From positions 1 through 51,597 of the forward strand of contig NZ_JTJR01000044.1 of NCBI RefSeq assembly GCF_001678475.1: a stretch of 51,597 nucleotides of DNA, written 5' to 3'. This document shows, one piece after another, positions 17,610-26,568 of this stretch; position 1 is the first letter of the stretch, and every line of letters starts with the position of its first letter. Position numbers and translations under genes: made by a program. The notes beneath the pieces were generated by a model. That model worked only from the letters and a program-made list of their open reading frames with translations. It did no database searches and was not told where the DNA came from. The stretch is from Gallibacterium genomosp. 3. Lineage in GTDB: Bacteria > Pseudomonadota > Gammaproteobacteria > Enterobacterales > Pasteurellaceae.

Positions 17610-17638
17610 AAACCCTGTTTAAAGATTAAACAGGGTTT
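17610..17638 (-). terminator. terminator of icd
   Basis: A 13-bp perfect inverted repeat (AAACCCTGTTTAA / TTAAACAGGGTTT, 3-base centre) lies 35 bases beyond the icd stop. The downstream T-run on the minus strand is weak (CTTATTATT). Confidence 0.7.
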
Positions 17639-17672
17639 AGATATTTTCAAAAATAAACTGTACAAGAAACAG

Positions 17673-18923
17673 CTACATATTACTAACAATATCCTCAGCA
17701 AATTCACTGGTAGAACGTAATGTTGCACCTTCCATCATATCAGCAAAATCAGCTGTTACGGTTTTATTAGCGATCGTTTTGGATACCGCACTCACAACTA
17801 AATCAGCTGCTTCAAACCAACCTAAATGGCGTAACATCATCTCGCCACTTAAAATTAATGATCCTGGATTACCGATATTTTTGCCTGCGATTTTTGGTGC
17901 CGTGCCGTGAGTTGCTTCAAAAATAGCTGAATCTGTACCGATATTTGCGCCCGGAGAAATACCGATTCCGCCAACTTGTGCGGCTAATGCATCAGAAATA
18001 TAGTCACCATTTAAATTTAAGGTAGCAATGACATCATAATCGGTTGGATGGAGTAAGATTTCTTGGAGGAAGGCGTCGGCGATACAGTCTTTAATGATAA
18101 TTTGTTTACCTGTTTTTGGATTGGTTAATTTCATCCAAGGGCCTTGATCAATTAAGGTTGCGCCAAATTCAGCTGCCACTTGATAACCCCACTCTTTAAA
18201 TGCCCCTTCGGTAAACTTCATAATATTCCCTTTATGTACTAGGGTCAGTGAGTCACGATTATTATCAATTACATATTGTAATGCGGCACGAACTAAGCGT
18301 TGTGTACCTTGTTTAGATACTGGTTTTACCCCAATTCCGCAATCTTCGGTAAAGCGAATTTTGCTTACGCCCATTTGCTGCTGTAAAAATTGAATTACTT
18401 TTTTGGCTTCATCTGAGCCAGCGACCCATTCGATCCCAGCATAGATATCTTCGGAGTTTTCACGGAAGATTACCATATTAATTAATTCAGGATGTTTTAC
18501 TGGGCTTGGTGTCCCTTCATAATAACGGATAGGACGTAAGCAGTTATAAAGATCTAAGCCTTGACGCATTGCGACATTGAGTGAACGAATTCCTCCACCA
18601 ACGGGCGTCATTAATGGACCTTTAATGGCGACGTGATATTGACGAATTGCTGCAATGGTTTCGTCTGGTAACCAGGTATTTTCACCATAAATTTGATTTG
18701 CTTTGCCACCTGCGTAAATTTCCATCCAGTGGATTTTACGTTTACCTGCGTAAGCCTTAGTAACTGCTGCATCAATCACTTTCTGCATCGCTGGCGTGAC
18801 ATCAACCCCGATACCATCACCTTCAATAAATGGAATAATTGGCTGATCAGGCACAATTAATTGTCCATTTGCGTTAAGTTGGATAGCTTCACCGTGAGTT
18901 GGTTTTTTAATCTGAGTTTGCAT
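17673..18923 (-). CDS. icd: isocitrate dehydrogenase [NADP+]
   Basis: It oxidatively decarboxylates isocitrate to 2-oxoglutarate with NADP+ in the cytosolic TCA cycle, supplying 2-oxoglutarate and NADPH for nitrogen assimilation. At 416 residues it matches the E. coli enzyme. Visible motifs are the N-terminal [14 protein letters not shown], the [10 protein letters not shown] substrate loop with Ser114 (the residue phosphorylated by AceK in E. coli, Ser113 there), the [14 protein letters not shown] segment, [13 protein letters not shown] and the cofactor-binding [14 protein letters not shown]-like region near the C-terminus. The ATG at 18923 fits the family N-terminus. It is transcribed away from rluE. 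Some Pasteurellaceae, such as H. influenzae, lack this gene, so its presence narrows the host. Confidence 0.97.
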   Translation of the reverse strand: MQTQIKKPTHGEAIQLNANGQLIVPDQPIIPFIEGDGIGVDVTPAMQKVIDAAVTKAYAGKRKIHWMEIYAGGKANQIYGENTWLPDETIAAIRQYHVAIKGPLMTPVGGGIRSLNVAMRQGLDLYNCLRPIRYYEGTPSPVKHPELINMVIFRENSEDIYAGIEWVAGSDEAKKVIQFLQQQMGVSKIRFTEDCGIGVKPVSKQGTQRLVRAALQYVIDNNRDSLTLVHKGNIMKFTEGAFKEWGYQVAAEFGATLIDQGPWMKLTNPKTGKQIIIKDCIADAFLQEILLHPTDYDVIATLNLNGDYISDALAAQVGGIGISPGANIGTDSAIFEATHGTAPKIAGKNIGNPGSLILSGEMMLRHLGWFEAADLVVSAVSKTIANKTVTADFADMMEGATLRSTSEFAEDIVSNM

Positions 18924-19000
18924 GAGTTGTCCTTCAATAAGAAAATAATAAAATAAAGGAAAAAAGAATTTGATTGAGCACTGATTTTTCTAAGAAATTT

Positions 19001-19010
19001 ATCATTAACA
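19001..19010 (-). promoter_or_regulatory. possible ArcA-type site upstream of icd
   Basis: The minus strand reads TGTTAATGAT, close to the core ArcA-P recognition element (WGTTAATTAW), about 80 bases upstream of the icd start. In E. coli icd is repressed by ArcA, and arcA itself is in this window. One half-site in AT-rich DNA is weak evidence. Confidence 0.25.
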
Positions 19011-19111
19011 AAGTAAGTGATAATCAGCAATCAAAGTAGTTTTAGTATAAAATAAATACCTACCCAGAACAGGTATCTACATCACATTTTTAACATTCTT
19101 TTAATAATTTA

Positions 19112-19780
19112 ATGAGAAATTTTAACCGAACAGCACGTAAGCCACGACAACGAGTGGTTAAGCCTAAACCGTTACTAACATTTGCAGAAACAAAGGTGAT
19201 TTTATTAAATAAACCTTATGATGTTTTAAGTCAGTTTAGTGATGAATCGGGGCGGAAAACATTAAAGGATTTTGTGCCTATTGCAGAGGTATATCCTTGT
19301 GGGCGTTTAGATCGAGATAGTGAGGGGGTATTGCTGCTCACAAACCATGGCGAAATTCAGCATCGTTTAACCACGCCGAAATTTAAATTGATGAAAACCT
19401 ATTGGGCACAAGTAGAGGGAGTGCCAACCGAAGAGGATTTAGAAAAGTTACGGCTTGGAGTAGAGCTGAATGATGGTAAGACATTGCCAGCTCAAGTAAG
19501 ATTGATCGATGAACCACAACAATTATGGCAACGTGATCCACCAATTCGAGAACGGAAAAATATTCCAACTAGTTGGTTAGAAATTTCCATTCATGAAGGG
19601 CGTAATCGACAAGTACGCAGAATGACCGCACATATTGGTTTTCCAACGCTGCGGTTGGTGCGGGTTGCGGTAGCGGGATTTCATTTATTTGATTTTCCTT
19701 GTTTAACATTAGGAAGTTATTATCAGTTAAATGATGATGAAAAGCGGGCATTGTTGGCTCGTTTAAAATTGAAGATATAG
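19112..19780 (+). CDS. rluE: 23S rRNA pseudouridine(2457) synthase RluE
   Basis: A pseudouridine synthase of the RsuA/RluB/E/F class, predicted to convert U2457 of 23S rRNA to pseudouridine. It has 222 residues. The catalytic motif [16 protein letters not shown] carries the aspartate at residue 67, preceded by the [12 protein letters not shown] strand typical of the class and followed by [15 protein letters not shown]. It has no N-terminal S4 domain, as in RluE but unlike RsuA and RluB. It sits beside icd and nudJ exactly as in E. coli (nudJ-rluE-icd), which supports the RluE assignment over its paralogues. A good ribosome binding site is not obvious before ATG 19112, so the start is the least certain part. 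Confidence 0.92.
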   Translation: MRNFNRTARKPRQRVVKPKPLLTFAETKVILLNKPYDVLSQFSDESGRKTLKDFVPIAEVYPCGRLDRDSEGVLLLTNHGEIQHRLTTPKFKLMKTYWAQVEGVPTEEDLEKLRLGVELNDGKTLPAQVRLIDEPQQLWQRDPPIRERKNIPTSWLEISIHEGRNRQVRRMTAHIGFPTLRLVRVAVAGFHLFDFPCLTLGSYYQLNDDEKRALLARLKLKI

Positions 19781-19794
19781 GAGGGGCAGGGAGG

Positions 19795-20256
19795 ATGCTA
19801 AATCCACGTATTACTATGGCTTGTGTCGTACATTGCCAAGATAAATTTTTATTTGTTGAGGAATTTGAATACGGCAAGATGACGCTTAATCAGCCAGCAG
19901 GTCATTTAGAAGAAAATGAAACCTTGTTGGAGGGGGCAAAAAGAGAATTATTTGAAGAAACAGGGATTGTTGCGGATATGCAGGCATTATTGGGTGTTTA
20001 TCAGTGGCACGCACCTCGTTCAGGAAAAGATTATTTTCGTTTTGTGTTTATTGTTGAATTAGATGAGTGTGTTGAGCCACAACCGCATGATAGTGATATT
20101 AGTGGTGCATTATGGCTTACAGTAGAGGAGTTTCAACACTATATTCAACAAGAGGGAAATGCTGCACGTAATCCGTTAGTCTGGCAATCGGTGTCAGATT
20201 ATTTAGCAGGAAAACGTTATCCGTTATCGGTGTTACAGAGTTTTAATTTTGTTTAA
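19795..20256 (+). CDS. nudJ: Nudix phosphatase NudJ
   Basis: A Nudix hydrolase of 153 residues. The complete box G-x5-E-x7-R-E-[L]-x-E-E-x-G-[I] is at residues 36-58, with Gly36, Glu42, Arg50, Glu51, Glu54, Glu55 and Gly57. NudJ in E. coli hydrolyses thiamine (pyro)phosphates and nucleoside di/triphosphates such as HMP-PP. Its start is 14 bases after the rluE stop with a strong AGGAGG, so the two are almost certainly co-transcribed. In E. coli the next gene would be mnmA; here the cluster ends at a hairpin and a metal-resistance pair follows, so synteny breaks after nudJ. Confidence 0.92.
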   Translation: MLNPRITMACVVHCQDKFLFVEEFEYGKMTLNQPAGHLEENETLLEGAKRELFEETGIVADMQALLGVYQWHAPRSGKDYFRFVFIVELDECVEPQPHDSDISGALWLTVEEFQHYIQQEGNAARNPLVWQSVSDYLAGKRYPLSVLQSFNFV

Positions 20257-20268
20257 GCTATCTAATAA

Positions 20269-20310
20269 ATTCCCTCTCTTGTTAATTTAGTGTGAGTGAA
20301 GAGAGGGAAT
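20269..20310 (+). terminator. hairpin after nudJ
   Basis: A 12-bp perfect stem (ATTCCCTCTCTT / AAGAGAGGGAAT) with an 18-base loop is followed by CGTTTTC. It lies between the convergent nudJ and CDF genes and is probably used by the plus strand. Confidence 0.65.
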
Positions 20311-20332
20311 CGTTTTCAAGGAAATAATGTAT

Positions 20333-20938
20333 TTATTGCAACTCTTGTTTTGCCTGTTTGTAGATTAACCACGCCGCTTTTAGAGCGAGATAAGACATGC
20401 AAGCCGCCACGATCAGATCAGGTAAATTGCTTTGAGTATAGAATACAGCGATTGCGGCTAAAATAACCATTAAGTTACCAATCGCGTCATTCCGAGAGCA
20501 AAGCCAAACACTTCGCATATTGCTATCTCCCTCTCGGAAAGCATAAAGTAGAAATGCAATAAGCAGGTTGGCAACAAAGGCTAATATACCAATAATTCCC
20601 ATTTCGTGATAGTTAGGTATTTCTCCCTGCCATAGTTGGTAGAGGGTAGAGAATACAATACAAATACCAAAAATTCCCATAGTATAGGCTTTTAATAATG
20701 ATGCTTTTGCTCGTAAATTTAGCGTTTTGCCCAATACAAATAGACTGATGAGATAATTAGCACTATCACCTAAAAAATCTAAACTATCGGAGAGGAGTGA
20801 TACAGATCCTGCTTTAATACCTCCAATAATTTCTACAATAAACATAAGTGCATTAATAGAGAATGCCCACCAAAGTATTTTTCGATATTTTTCCGATTGT
20901 ATGGTTGTTGAGCAACAATGTTGATGTTCACACGCCAT
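20333..20938 (-). CDS. short cation diffusion facilitator (CDF) metal transporter
   Basis: An inner-membrane protein of 201 residues with six predicted membrane segments, starting at about residues 22, 44, 80, 108, 143 and 168, and no cytoplasmic C-terminal domain, whereas classical CDF proteins have about 300 residues. The N-terminus MACEHQHCC is rich in metal ligands. TM2 carries SDSLDFLGDSANY with spaced aspartates. TM5 carries CSRNDAIGN, where the usual His-x3-Asp metal site reads Cys-x3-Asp. It probably exports a soft or divalent metal (Zn, Cd, Pb or similar) by proton antiport. It is divergent from a MerR-type regulator and its promoter is the MerR operator at 20974-21004. AAGGAG precedes ATG 20938. 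The substrate cannot be read from sequence alone. Confidence 0.85.
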   Translation of the reverse strand: MACEHQHCCSTTIQSEKYRKILWWAFSINALMFIVEIIGGIKAGSVSLLSDSLDFLGDSANYLISLFVLGKTLNLRAKASLLKAYTMGIFGICIVFSTLYQLWQGEIPNYHEMGIIGILAFVANLLIAFLLYAFREGDSNMRSVWLCSRNDAIGNLMVILAAIAVFYTQSNLPDLIVAACMSYLALKAAWLIYKQAKQELQ

Positions 20939-20973
20939 AATAAACTCCTTTACTTGAAAAGAAATAGGACTAG

Positions 20974-21004
20974 ACTATAAAGCCTGTAGTCATTACAGGG
21001 TCAA
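20974..21004 (-). promoter_or_regulatory. MerR-family operator/promoter for the CDF transporter
   Basis: On the minus strand, -35 TTGACC (21004-20999) and -10 TATAGT (20979-20974) are separated by 19 bases, the overlong spacer characteristic of MerR-activated promoters. The perfect dyad CCTGTA-ATGAC-TACAGG lies at 20999-20983, between the two hexamers. The regulator start codon (21012) lies only 8 bp beyond the -35, so one bound dimer would cover both genes. Confidence 0.9.
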
Positions 21005-21011
21005 GCGTATT

Positions 21012-21410
21012 ATGCAATTTTTTACAATTAAACAACTGAGTTTAAAAAGTGGCATTCATATTGAAACAATTCGTTTTTATGAAAAATCACAGCTAATTTT
21101 TCCTGCTCAAAGAGCAAGTAATGGTTATCGACAATTTACTGTAACGCATTTGCAGCAATTAAAATTTATTAAATCTTGTCGTACGTTAGGTTTTGATTTA
21201 TCAGAAATTAAAACGTTGTTGATGTTACAAAATTCTCCAGAAACAGATTGCCAAGATGCTAATCAGATTGCAGAACATCATCTATTGTTAGTAGATGAGA
21301 AAATTAAAGAGTTACAAAAAATTCGTGAGTTATTAGAGAGCATGGTGCAGTGTGATCAACATACAGTTAAGCAGTGTTTAGTAATTAATACCTTGAAAGA
21401 TAAGGGGTAA
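21012..21410 (+). CDS. MerR-family metal-responsive regulator (CadR/PbrR/ZntR-like)
   Basis: A dimeric DNA-distorting activator of 132 residues. The winged helix-turn-helix occupies residues 1-70 (ETIRFYEKSQLI and NGYRQF are MerR hallmarks). The dimerization helix is about 82-115. Cys80, Cys114 and Cys122 sit where the metal-binding cysteines of Zn(II)/Cd(II)/Pb(II) MerR proteins lie. It is transcribed divergently from the CDF transporter and overlaps its operator, so it most likely senses the metal that the transporter exports. The ribosome binding site is weak (AGGG about 12 bases upstream). The exact metal is not determined; three cysteines favour the Cd/Pb/Zn group over the copper or mercury groups. 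Confidence 0.88.
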   Translation: MQFFTIKQLSLKSGIHIETIRFYEKSQLIFPAQRASNGYRQFTVTHLQQLKFIKSCRTLGFDLSEIKTLLMLQNSPETDCQDANQIAEHHLLLVDEKIKELQKIRELLESMVQCDQHTVKQCLVINTLKDKG

Positions 21411-21414
21411 AAAT

Positions 21415-21445
21415 AACGCTTGCCTATAGTAGTAAGACAAGCGTT
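21415..21445 (-). terminator. bidirectional terminator between cysK and the MerR gene
   Basis: An 8-bp perfect stem AACGCTTG / CAAGCGTT with a 15-base loop is followed on the minus strand by ATTTTTA (end of cysK) and on the plus strand by TGATTT (end of the merR-type gene). Confidence 0.7.
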
Positions 21446-21471
21446 TGATTTACACACAGGAGAAAGAGAAA

Positions 21472-22422
21472 TTAAATCTCAATATCTGCGAATAACGCAG
21501 TACTGAGGTAGCGTTCCGCTGCAGACGGTAAAATAGCAACAATTAATTTATCTTTAAATTCTGGTAGTTTCGCAATGCGATCCGCAGCAGCAACCGCAGC
21601 ACCAGAAGAGATACCAACTAATAAACCTTCTTTTTCAAGTAAGAGGCGAGCGGTCTTAATTGCAGTATCACTATCCACTTTTTCCACGCGATCAATTAAT
21701 GAAAGATCGAGATTTTTAGGAATAAAGCCTGCACCAATTCCTTGAATTTTATGTGGACCTGGTTTTAATTCTTCGCCAGCAAGGTATTGGGTAATAATTG
21801 GTGATTCTTCTGGTTCAACCGCAACAGATACGATATTTTTCTTTTGATCCAATTTGATATATTGAGAAATACCAGTGATAGTACCGCCAGTACCTACACC
21901 AGCAACTAAAACATCAATTTTACCTTCACTATCATTCCAGATTTCAGGACCTGTGGTTTGACGGTGAATTGCTGGGTTAGCTGGGTTTTCAAATTGTTTT
22001 AGCATTACGTAACGATTCGGGTCTGAATTTAAAATTTCTTCGGCTTTGGCAATCGCCCCTTTCATTCCCTTAGCACCTTCAGTAAGGATTAAGTTTACAC
22101 CAAGGCTTTTTAATAGTTTTTTACGTTCGTTACTCATGGTTTCAGGCATAGTAATTGTAATTTTATAGCCTCTTGCTGCTGCAACGTATGCTAATGCAAT
22201 CCCAGTATTACCACTGGTAGCATCAATGATTTCTTTATCTTTAGTAAGAATCCCATCTTTTTCTGCTTGCCAAACCATATTTGCACCAATACGGCATTTT
22301 ACGCTAAAGCTTGGGTTTCTTCCTTCTACTTTCACCACAAGGTTACCGTTTTGGCCAAAATGTTGTAAGCGTACGAGTGGGGTATGTCCAATACTTAATG
22401 TGTTATCTGCATAAATAGTCAT
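21472..22422 (-). CDS. cysK: cysteine synthase A (O-acetylserine sulfhydrylase)
   Basis: A PLP enzyme that makes L-cysteine from O-acetyl-L-serine and sulfide. It has 316 residues from the start chosen here. The longer frame opens at 22446, but AGGAGAAATT sits right before ATG 22422 and the family begins M-[TA]-I-Y-A-D-N. The PLP lysine is Lys42 in [14 protein letters not shown]. The substrate loop [14 protein letters not shown], the phosphate-binding [10 protein letters not shown] and the [12 protein letters not shown] region are intact. It stands downstream of acs in the same direction but is separated from it by a terminator. A TATAAA-like -10 near 22515 on the minus strand could be its own promoter. 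Confidence 0.96.
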   Translation of the reverse strand: MTIYADNTLSIGHTPLVRLQHFGQNGNLVVKVEGRNPSFSVKCRIGANMVWQAEKDGILTKDKEIIDATSGNTGIALAYVAAARGYKITITMPETMSNERKKLLKSLGVNLILTEGAKGMKGAIAKAEEILNSDPNRYVMLKQFENPANPAIHRQTTGPEIWNDSEGKIDVLVAGVGTGGTITGISQYIKLDQKKNIVSVAVEPEESPIITQYLAGEELKPGPHKIQGIGAGFIPKNLDLSLIDRVEKVDSDTAIKTARLLLEKEGLLVGISSGAAVAAADRIAKLPEFKDKLIVAILPSAAERYLSTALFADIEI

Positions 22423-22558
22423 AATTTCTCCTAATGATGTGTTCATTAATTAATATGGGAGATAGATTACTCCCAAGCTAAAAAGATGAACAATGCTTAT
22501 TCGCTATATTTTATAACTGGATGGAATTTCAGCCGTAGGAAACGCAAGAATTATGAAT

Positions 22559-22597
22559 AAAAAAACACTCCAACAAAAAAAGAGGTTGTTGGAGTGT
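22559..22597 (-). terminator. intrinsic terminator of acs
   Basis: An 11-bp perfect stem (ACACTCCAACA / TGTTGGAGTGT) with an 11-base loop is followed on the minus strand by a run of seven T. It separates acs from cysK. Confidence 0.9.
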
Positions 22598-22610
22598 GAG
22601 TGATAATCGG

Positions 22611-24575
22611 TTATAAGATTTGACGTTGTAATTGGCCAATAATTTGTGGGTTTTCTAAAGTTGAAATATCTTGAGTGATCATTTCATCTTTAGCAATTGA
22701 ACGTAATAAACGACGCATAATTTTACCAGAGCGGGTTTTTGGCAAGTTGTCAGCAAAGCGAATATCTTCTGGACGGGCAATCTTACCAATTTCTTGTGCC
22801 ACCCATTGTTTAAGTTCTTCTGCCACCTGTTTGGCTTCATTGTCGTCTGGAATGGCTCGATTTAATACCACAAAGGCAACGATCGCTTCACCTTTGATTT
22901 CATCTGGTTTACCAACCACAGCGGCTTCTGCGACTTTTTCATTTGCGACAAGTGCTGATTCAATTTCCATAGTCCCTAAACGGTGACCAGAAACGTTGAG
23001 AACATCATCGGTACGACCGAGAATCCAGAAATAGCCATCTTCATCACGGTGAGCCGAGTCACCGGCAACATAATATTTACCGCCTAATTCTTCTGGGAAA
23101 TAGGTTTTTTGATAACGTTTATCGTCATTCCAGATTGTACGTAGCATAGATGGAAATGGACGTTTGATGACTAAAATCCCACCACTGCAATCGGTAATTT
23201 TTTGCCCAGTTTCATCAACAACATCTGCCATAATACCTGGTTGTGGTAGGGTACAAGAGCCTGGTTTTAATGCGGTAATCCCCGGTAGCGGAGATAACAT
23301 AATCGAACCTGTTTCAGTTTGCCACCAAGTATCAACAATCGGACATCTGCCTTGACCAATCACATCATAGAGCCACATCCATGCCGAAGGGTTAATTGGT
23401 TCACCGACACTGCCGAGTAAACGTAATGAGGAGAGATCATATTTTTGTGGAATATGATCGCCAAAACGTGTTAAGGAACGGACTAATGTTGGGGAAGTAT
23501 AAAAGACATTGACTTTGTGGCGTTGAATGATCCGCCAAATACGTCCTGCATCTGGATAACTTGGTACGCCTTCATAAATAACTTGGGTCGCACCGTTGGC
23601 TAATGGTCCATAACAGACATAAGAGTGGCCTGTAATCCAACCCACATCTGCACTACACCAATAGACATCATCAGGCTTATTATCAAAGATATTACGGAAA
23701 GTATTGAGTGCACCTAATAAATAACCAGCGGTACTATGTACAATCCCTTTCGGTTTGCCAGTAGAACCTGAAGTATAGAGGATAAAGAGCGGATCTTCTG
23801 CATCCATCCATTCTGGTTCACAGAAAGCAGGCTGATTTTTTGACAGTTCGTGCCACCAAAGATCACGACCTGCTTTCCAAGGTGTATCAATATTTAATCG
23901 ATAGTAAACGATCACTTTTTCAATGGTTTCACATCCCATTTCTAACGCACTATCTACGGTTTCTTTCAATGGGATAATTTTACCGCCACGTAAGCCTCCA
24001 TTGGCGGTAATAACTATTTTTGCACCGGCATCTTCAATCCGATCCCGCAATGCACTGGCAGAGAAACCACCAAATACCACAGAATGAATTGCACCAATTC
24101 TGGCACACGCTTGCATTGCAATCACTGCTTCTACAATCATTGGCATATAGATAACAATGCGATCACCTTTTTTGACACCTTGCTCACGTAAAGCATTGGC
24201 AAAACGGCAGACACGATTATGTAATTGTTGATAGGTAAAGGTATTTACTTGTCCAAAATCGGATTCAAAAATGAGAGCGACTTTATCAGATTTATCAGGT
24301 AAATGGCGATCTAGACAGTTATAAGAAGCGTTTAATTTTCCATCAATAAACCATTTGTAGAAAGGGGCATTGCTACCATCAAAAATTGTCATAAATGGTT
24401 TTTTCCAGCTAATTAATTCTCTCGCTAAATCAGCCCAATAGTTTAAATAATCTTGATCAGCAAAATCCCAAAGTTGTTGATATTGTTCATTATTACCGAT
24501 ATTGGCTTGTTGGCGGAATTGATCGCTAGGTGGGAAAATACGGTTTTCTTTTAAGATTGAATCTAATTGCTGCAT
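22611..24575 (-). CDS. acs: acetyl-coenzyme A synthetase
   Basis: It activates acetate with ATP and CoA to acetyl-CoA via acetyl-AMP and is used for acetate scavenging. It has about 654 residues from ATG 24575. An upstream ATG at 24581 is only 3 bases from AAGGAG, while 24575 has a 9-base spacing. Motifs are [11 protein letters not shown] (AMP-forming P-loop), [22 protein letters not shown] (hinge and CoA region) and [11 protein letters not shown], containing the lysine that Pat-type enzymes acetylate. It lies between cysZ and cysK, where E. coli has no such gene, with its own terminator and a CRP-like site upstream, so it looks like an independent transcription unit inserted in the cys neighbourhood. 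Confidence 0.96.
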   Translation of the reverse strand: MQQLDSILKENRIFPPSDQFRQQANIGNNEQYQQLWDFADQDYLNYWADLARELISWKKPFMTIFDGSNAPFYKWFIDGKLNASYNCLDRHLPDKSDKVALIFESDFGQVNTFTYQQLHNRVCRFANALREQGVKKGDRIVIYMPMIVEAVIAMQACARIGAIHSVVFGGFSASALRDRIEDAGAKIVITANGGLRGGKIIPLKETVDSALEMGCETIEKVIVYYRLNIDTPWKAGRDLWWHELSKNQPAFCEPEWMDAEDPLFILYTSGSTGKPKGIVHSTAGYLLGALNTFRNIFDNKPDDVYWCSADVGWITGHSYVCYGPLANGATQVIYEGVPSYPDAGRIWRIIQRHKVNVFYTSPTLVRSLTRFGDHIPQKYDLSSLRLLGSVGEPINPSAWMWLYDVIGQGRCPIVDTWWQTETGSIMLSPLPGITALKPGSCTLPQPGIMADVVDETGQKITDCSGGILVIKRPFPSMLRTIWNDDKRYQKTYFPEELGGKYYVAGDSAHRDEDGYFWILGRTDDVLNVSGHRLGTMEIESALVANEKVAEAAVVGKPDEIKGEAIVAFVVLNRAIPDDNEAKQVAEELKQWVAQEIGKIARPEDIRFADNLPKTRSGKIMRRLLRSIAKDEMITQDISTLENPQIIGQLQRQIL

Positions 24576-24688
24576 AAGCATCTTCTCCTTAGTGAGTGGT
24601 AAGAGCGATGCACTGCTTAACGAATCGCTAAAGTATTAACAACTTACATAAAAGTTAATAAATAAGCAATTTTTTGTTAATTAAATGT

Positions 24689-24704
24689 TGTAATACAGAT
24701 CACA
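24689..24704 (-). promoter_or_regulatory. probable CRP-binding site upstream of acs
   Basis: TGTAA-N6-TCACA (24689-24704) matches the CRP consensus TGTGA-N6-TCACA with one mismatch, about 115-130 bp upstream of the acs start. Acetate scavenging through acs is a classical cAMP-CRP-activated function in E. coli. Confidence 0.55.
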
Positions 24705-24761
24705 AAATGAATATTTTTTTATGAAAAAATAAAAAATGTGAGGAAATTAGGAAATAATCAG

Positions 24762-24800
24762 AATGCCTATTTTTTACACAGAATGATAAAAATAGGCATT
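24762..24800 (-). terminator. hairpin after cysZ
   Basis: A 13-base inverted repeat AATGCCTATTTTT / AAAAATAGGCATT starts 12 bases beyond the cysZ stop. It has no clear T-run beyond it, but the stem contains its own T stretch. Confidence 0.55.
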
Positions 24801-24812
24801 GGTACAAGATGA

Positions 24813-25553
24813 TTAATTTTGATGACGGTAATGCTCAACCCACATTGCTGTTGCACCACAAACAGCAACTGGCATCACAATAAAATTAAGCAGTGGAATA
24901 AAGGTACAACTTGCCACTAATGCACCAAAAGTGAGATTTAATAAACGACGTTGTGCTAGCTGTTGCTGCATAATAGGGAAACTGATTTTGTGATTGTCGA
25001 AAGGGTAATCACAATATTGGATCGCTTGTAGCCATGCGGTAAACAAGAATAACATCACTGGAATTAAGGTTTGTCCTAACACAGGAATGAAACCAAGTAA
25101 GAAGAGAATTACCATTCTAGGTAAGCTATACCAGAGTTTTTGCCATTCACGTTTAAACATTCTTGGTAGATCTTTGACAAAATCAAAAATGCCACCTGAA
25201 TCGGCGGTTTTGCCACTGAGCAGTAATTCTACTTTTTCTGCAAGTAGCCCATTGAATGGTGCAGCAATAAATCCAGCTAACGTCATAAAAATAAAATAAT
25301 AAACGAGTAAGATCATCACAACCGCTAACGTGGTTAATAGATAGTGCAACCAACTTAACCAATCGGGAACAAAAGAAATGATCCAGTCGGTGAGGTCACC
25401 AATTTGCTGCATTAATAACCAGAATACAAAACTAAGTAGCACGATATTTAAAAGAATTGGCATCACTACAAAACGTTTTAAGCCTTTTTTGCTAATTAAA
25501 TGCCAACCAAGAACAAAATAGTGCCAGCCTTGTTTAATATCAGTGTAACTCAC
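24813..25553 (-). CDS. cysZ: sulfate transporter CysZ
   Basis: An inner-membrane protein of 246 residues of the CysZ (EI24) family, which brings sulfate into the cell for cysteine synthesis. There are four or more hydrophobic segments (about residues 26-48, 66-95, 145-170 and 205-235) and the characteristic FAAPFN-like loop (GFIAAPFNGLLAEKVE). The start codon is GTG (25553-25551) with AAAAGGAGA six bases before it. It starts 12 bases after the patatin gene stop and is probably co-transcribed with it. In many gammaproteobacteria cysZ is adjacent to cysK and zipA; here acs separates it from cysK and a patatin gene separates it from zipA. Confidence 0.92.
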   Translation of the reverse strand: MSYTDIKQGWHYFVLGWHLISKKGLKRFVVMPILLNIVLLSFVFWLLMQQIGDLTDWIISFVPDWLSWLHYLLTTLAVVMILLVYYFIFMTLAGFIAAPFNGLLAEKVELLLSGKTADSGGIFDFVKDLPRMFKREWQKLWYSLPRMVILFLLGFIPVLGQTLIPVMLFLFTAWLQAIQYCDYPFDNHKISFPIMQQQLAQRRLLNLTFGALVASCTFIPLLNFIVMPVAVCGATAMWVEHYRHQN

Positions 25554-25565
25554 TGTTTTCTCCTT

Positions 25566-26411
25566 TTAGATTGATGATAAATATTGCTTTAATTCAGGTA
25601 AAATCTGTTTTGCATCAGCAATACCTAAATCGTACATCGCTTGAATTTTTTGCCGATCTTTCTCAATACGTTTAATCGGTAGTGTTTGTGATGGACGGAT
25701 TACAAAAATTTCTTGACGCTTATCTGCTTCGATAATTTGTTCCACTTTACGATTATAATCTAAATAGCGGTGACTTAATTTTTCGACTAATTTTGGGTAT
25801 CGCCAATAGAATGCCTTAAAAAGACAAGGATGAACGGGTTTCTTACGATATTCTAATGGACGCGTTAAGATCACGATAATTTTGTCATAACCGAGTTGGC
25901 GGCATTTTTCGAGAGGAATACTATCAGCAATCCCGCCATCAAGATAACGTTTACCGTTTACTTCAACTATTTTAGATACAAATGGCATAGCAGATGTCGC
26001 ACGCAGCACTTCCATTTCAGCAAATAGATGTTTTAATTTGAAGTATTCTGCCTCTCCCGTATCAACATTGGTCAATGTGGCATAAAAGTCAACGCCGGAA
26101 TTAATAAAGGTTTGTTCATCAAAAGGATCAATATTGATAGGAAGATCGTAAAAAGCAAACTCTTTATTCACGATATTGCCGGTAGTAAATAGGCTATGCA
26201 AACTGATATAACGTTTATCATTAAGATAGTTTAAGTTATAACGTAATACACGTCCTTTCTGTTTTGATGGGTAATTAACCCCAAATAAGACACCTGCGGA
26301 TACGCCGACAATACCATCGACTTTAATATTTTCTTCAAGAAAGATATCTAACACGCCTGCGGTGTAAAGACCACGCATGGCACCGCCTTCTAACACTAAT
26401 CCAACTTTCAT
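25566..26411 (-). CDS. patatin-like phospholipase (YjjU-like)
   Basis: A 281-residue serine hydrolase of the patatin fold. The oxyanion motif GGAMRG is at residues 9-14, the nucleophile elbow GVSAG has Ser38, and the second catalytic residue is Asp158 in YLDGGIADSIP. No signal peptide is seen, so it is probably cytoplasmic or membrane-associated. It resembles YjjU of E. coli, whose cellular role is not established; phospholipase or acyl hydrolase activity is inferred from the dyad. It is upstream of cysZ with a 12-base gap and divergent from zipA. ATG 26411 has GAGAG upstream. Confidence 0.85.
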   Translation of the reverse strand: MKVGLVLEGGAMRGLYTAGVLDIFLEENIKVDGIVGVSAGVLFGVNYPSKQKGRVLRYNLNYLNDKRYISLHSLFTTGNIVNKEFAFYDLPINIDPFDEQTFINSGVDFYATLTNVDTGEAEYFKLKHLFAEMEVLRATSAMPFVSKIVEVNGKRYLDGGIADSIPLEKCRQLGYDKIIVILTRPLEYRKKPVHPCLFKAFYWRYPKLVEKLSHRYLDYNRKVEQIIEADKRQEIFVIRPSQTLPIKRIEKDRQKIQAMYDLGIADAKQILPELKQYLSSI

Positions 26412-26568
26412 ATTTTTCTCTCTAGATCAAAGCCAAAAGATCTTATCTTTTACTTTCCTAAATGTCTATGTAGGTTTTTCGAAAACAATCCAGAAAAATA
26501 TGGTAAGCTATTAGCCGTTTACGCTAAAATATTCAACATGATAGCTATAAAAAAATGGGTGAATGACA

